This document shows positions 13,947 to 14,942 of a stretch of DNA of 14,942 nt, in pieces; the stretch's first letter is position 1; every line of letters starts with the position of its first letter. The translations under genes were made by a program, and so were the position numbers. This stretch comes from an uncultured Campylobacter sp. (GTDB lineage: Bacteria; Campylobacterota; Campylobacteria; Campylobacterales; Campylobacteraceae). The DNA lies in the NCBI RefSeq assembly GCF_938045205.1, contig NZ_CALIMY010000077.1:1-14942 (forward strand), in the 5' to 3' direction. The notes below the pieces were generated by a model, which had not been told where the DNA came from, did not search any database, and saw only the letters and a list, made by a program, of their open reading frames with translations.

Positions 13947-14942
13947 AAAAATTTTTTTACGAAAACGGCGCGCCTAACGGCTGGAGGATCACATTTTTAA
14001 CGCTGCTACTTCTTTGGTGCGCGTCGCTGTTTTTCAAAAACGCGGTCTATCAGATCTCATTTGCGGCGCTAAATTTGTTCTTTTTGGCGCATCTATTGTA
14101 TTTTAAAAACTACGCAATTCTAAGCGAAATTTTGAAAAAGACGCGATTTATCGCGATTTGCTTTGTCTGTTTAGTGGTAACGCTAGCGATCTCAAACCTC
14201 CTAAACGAGGCGGTTATCTCAAAAAAAGCGTGGCAGAGCACGCTATTTTTCGTGCTTCGATACGGCGCGATATTTTTGGTACTTTGCTATTTTTACAAGC
14301 TTAAATTTTTTGATCAAAACGCCGTTTTCGCCTTTCTGTTCGTGGGGCTTGGAATTTTATCGGTAAGCGTGATCTATCAGCTTGTAAGCAGCGCCGATGC
14401 GATCGTTTTTTCAAGCGACTCTGTTCGCGGCGGACTTAGCGGATCGCTTTCGAACCGCAATATTTTAGGGCTTTTTATGGGCTTTGGGCTCTGCCTTAGT
14501 GCGGTGGCGATACGGCGGCCTTTGGCGCTTAAATTTGCGGCTTTATTTTTATTCGCGTTTTTTATGATCTTTTCATTTTCCAGAGCGGCGTGGGTCGGTA
14601 CGTTTTGTGCGCTCGCGTTTTACGGCACGCTAAATTTAAAGAGCTTAAACAAAAAATACCTACTTTTCACGTTGGGTTTCATCGCACTTTTCGCCGTTTT
14701 ACTCGCACTTTCGCCGTCGTTTGAGCAAAGGCTAGCAGCGCTATTTAGCGGCAACTCCTCGGGCAGAACCGTGATTTGGAGCTATATTTTAGAAATGGCG
14801 CAAGAAAAGCCTATCTTAGGCTACGGGCTGGGCTCATATATAAATTTGCCGGGCTCCCCGGTCCTTGAGCATCCCGAATATAACGCGCCGCATAATCTAT
14901 TTTTAGAAATTTTACTTTATAGCGGCGTGCTCGGTCTCATCT
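13943..14942 (+). CDS. O-antigen ligase-like membrane protein, 5' part (runs off window)
   Basis: The frame is open from ATG 13943 to the end of the window (333 codons) with no stop, so the 3' end is missing. It encodes a polytopic membrane protein with about nine hydrophobic segments in the visible part. A Wzy_C/WaaL-type region contains SGRTVIWSYILEMAQEKPILGYGLGSY (R275) and, at H317, APHNLFLEILLYSGVLGL, with the periplasmic His and Arg expected of O-antigen ligases. WaaL-type enzymes join polymer or a glycan from undecaprenyl-PP to the lipid A core. Wzy polymerases share the fold, so polymerase is the alternative; the position after core-glycan genes and htrB slightly favours ligase. The start overlaps the preceding stop (ATGA). 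Confidence 0.85.
   Translation, partial: MKKFFYENGAPNGWRITFLTLLLLWCASLFFKNAVYQISFAALNLFFLAHLLYFKNYAILSEILKKTRFIAICFVCLVVTLAISNLLNEAVISKKAWQSTLFFVLRYGAIFLVLCYFYKLKFFDQNAVFAFLFVGLGILSVSVIYQLVSSADAIVFSSDSVRGGLSGSLSNRNILGLFMGFGLCLSAVAIRRPLALKFAALFLFAFFMIFSFSRAAWVGTFCALAFYGTLNLKSLNKKYLLFTLGFIALFAVLLALSPSFEQRLAALFSGNSSGRTVIWSYILEMAQEKPILGYGLGSYINLPGSPVLEHPEYNAPHNLFLEILLYSGVLGLI

Noticed and set aside
1..14942. Mobile element, prophage, CRISPR array or tRNA genes
   Set aside because: No transposase, integrase, terminal repeats, regularly spaced repeats with unique spacers, or cloverleaf sequence was found in either strand.

Overview
The window looks like a piece of a Campylobacter chromosome. The gene order rpmH-rnpA-yidD-yidC-jag-mnmE, the efflux set like C. 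jejuni Cj0606-0608, the near-consensus TATAAT-type -10 boxes and the abundant AAATTT-rich words all point there. Base composition is clearly richer in G+C than C. jejuni, so I infer one of the oral, higher-GC species (C. gracilis / showae / rectus type). Species was not tested. Every gene lies on the + strand, packing is very dense, and the longest non-coding gap is about 75 bases.

Region 1 (1-565) is the 3' part of an EamA/DMT permease, cut by the window start. Region 2 (about 595-5486) is a tripartite export operon: a MacA adaptor, a MacB ABC transporter, a TolC/NodT-type outer-membrane lipoprotein, and a small unrecognised exported protein joined to it by a 4-base overlap.

Region 3 (about 5523-10499) is the conserved operon rpmH (44 aa), rnpA, yidD, yidC, khpB/jag and mnmE. 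It couples ribosome and RNase P parts with membrane protein insertion and tRNA wobble modification. Two things stand out. rnpA has no ATG, GTG or TTG that would give a full-length protein. MnmE carries about 130 extra low-complexity residues between the G4 and G5 motifs of its GTPase domain.

Region 4 (10530-14942) has its own consensus -10 and reads htrB (lipid A late acyltransferase), an ELM1-family protein, a GT4 glycosyltransferase, and an O-antigen-ligase-like membrane protein cut by the window end. These are linked by 1- to 4-base overlaps, so this is a coupled lipooligosaccharide assembly operon. The ELM1-family protein has an unusual N-terminal extension and an internal repeat-bearing insert that resemble the MnmE insert.

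The best candidate for something undescribed is this recurrent in-frame insertion of Asn/Ala/Ser-rich, AAATTT-punctuated sequence into conserved proteins. No mobile element, CRISPR array, tRNA or rRNA gene was seen.
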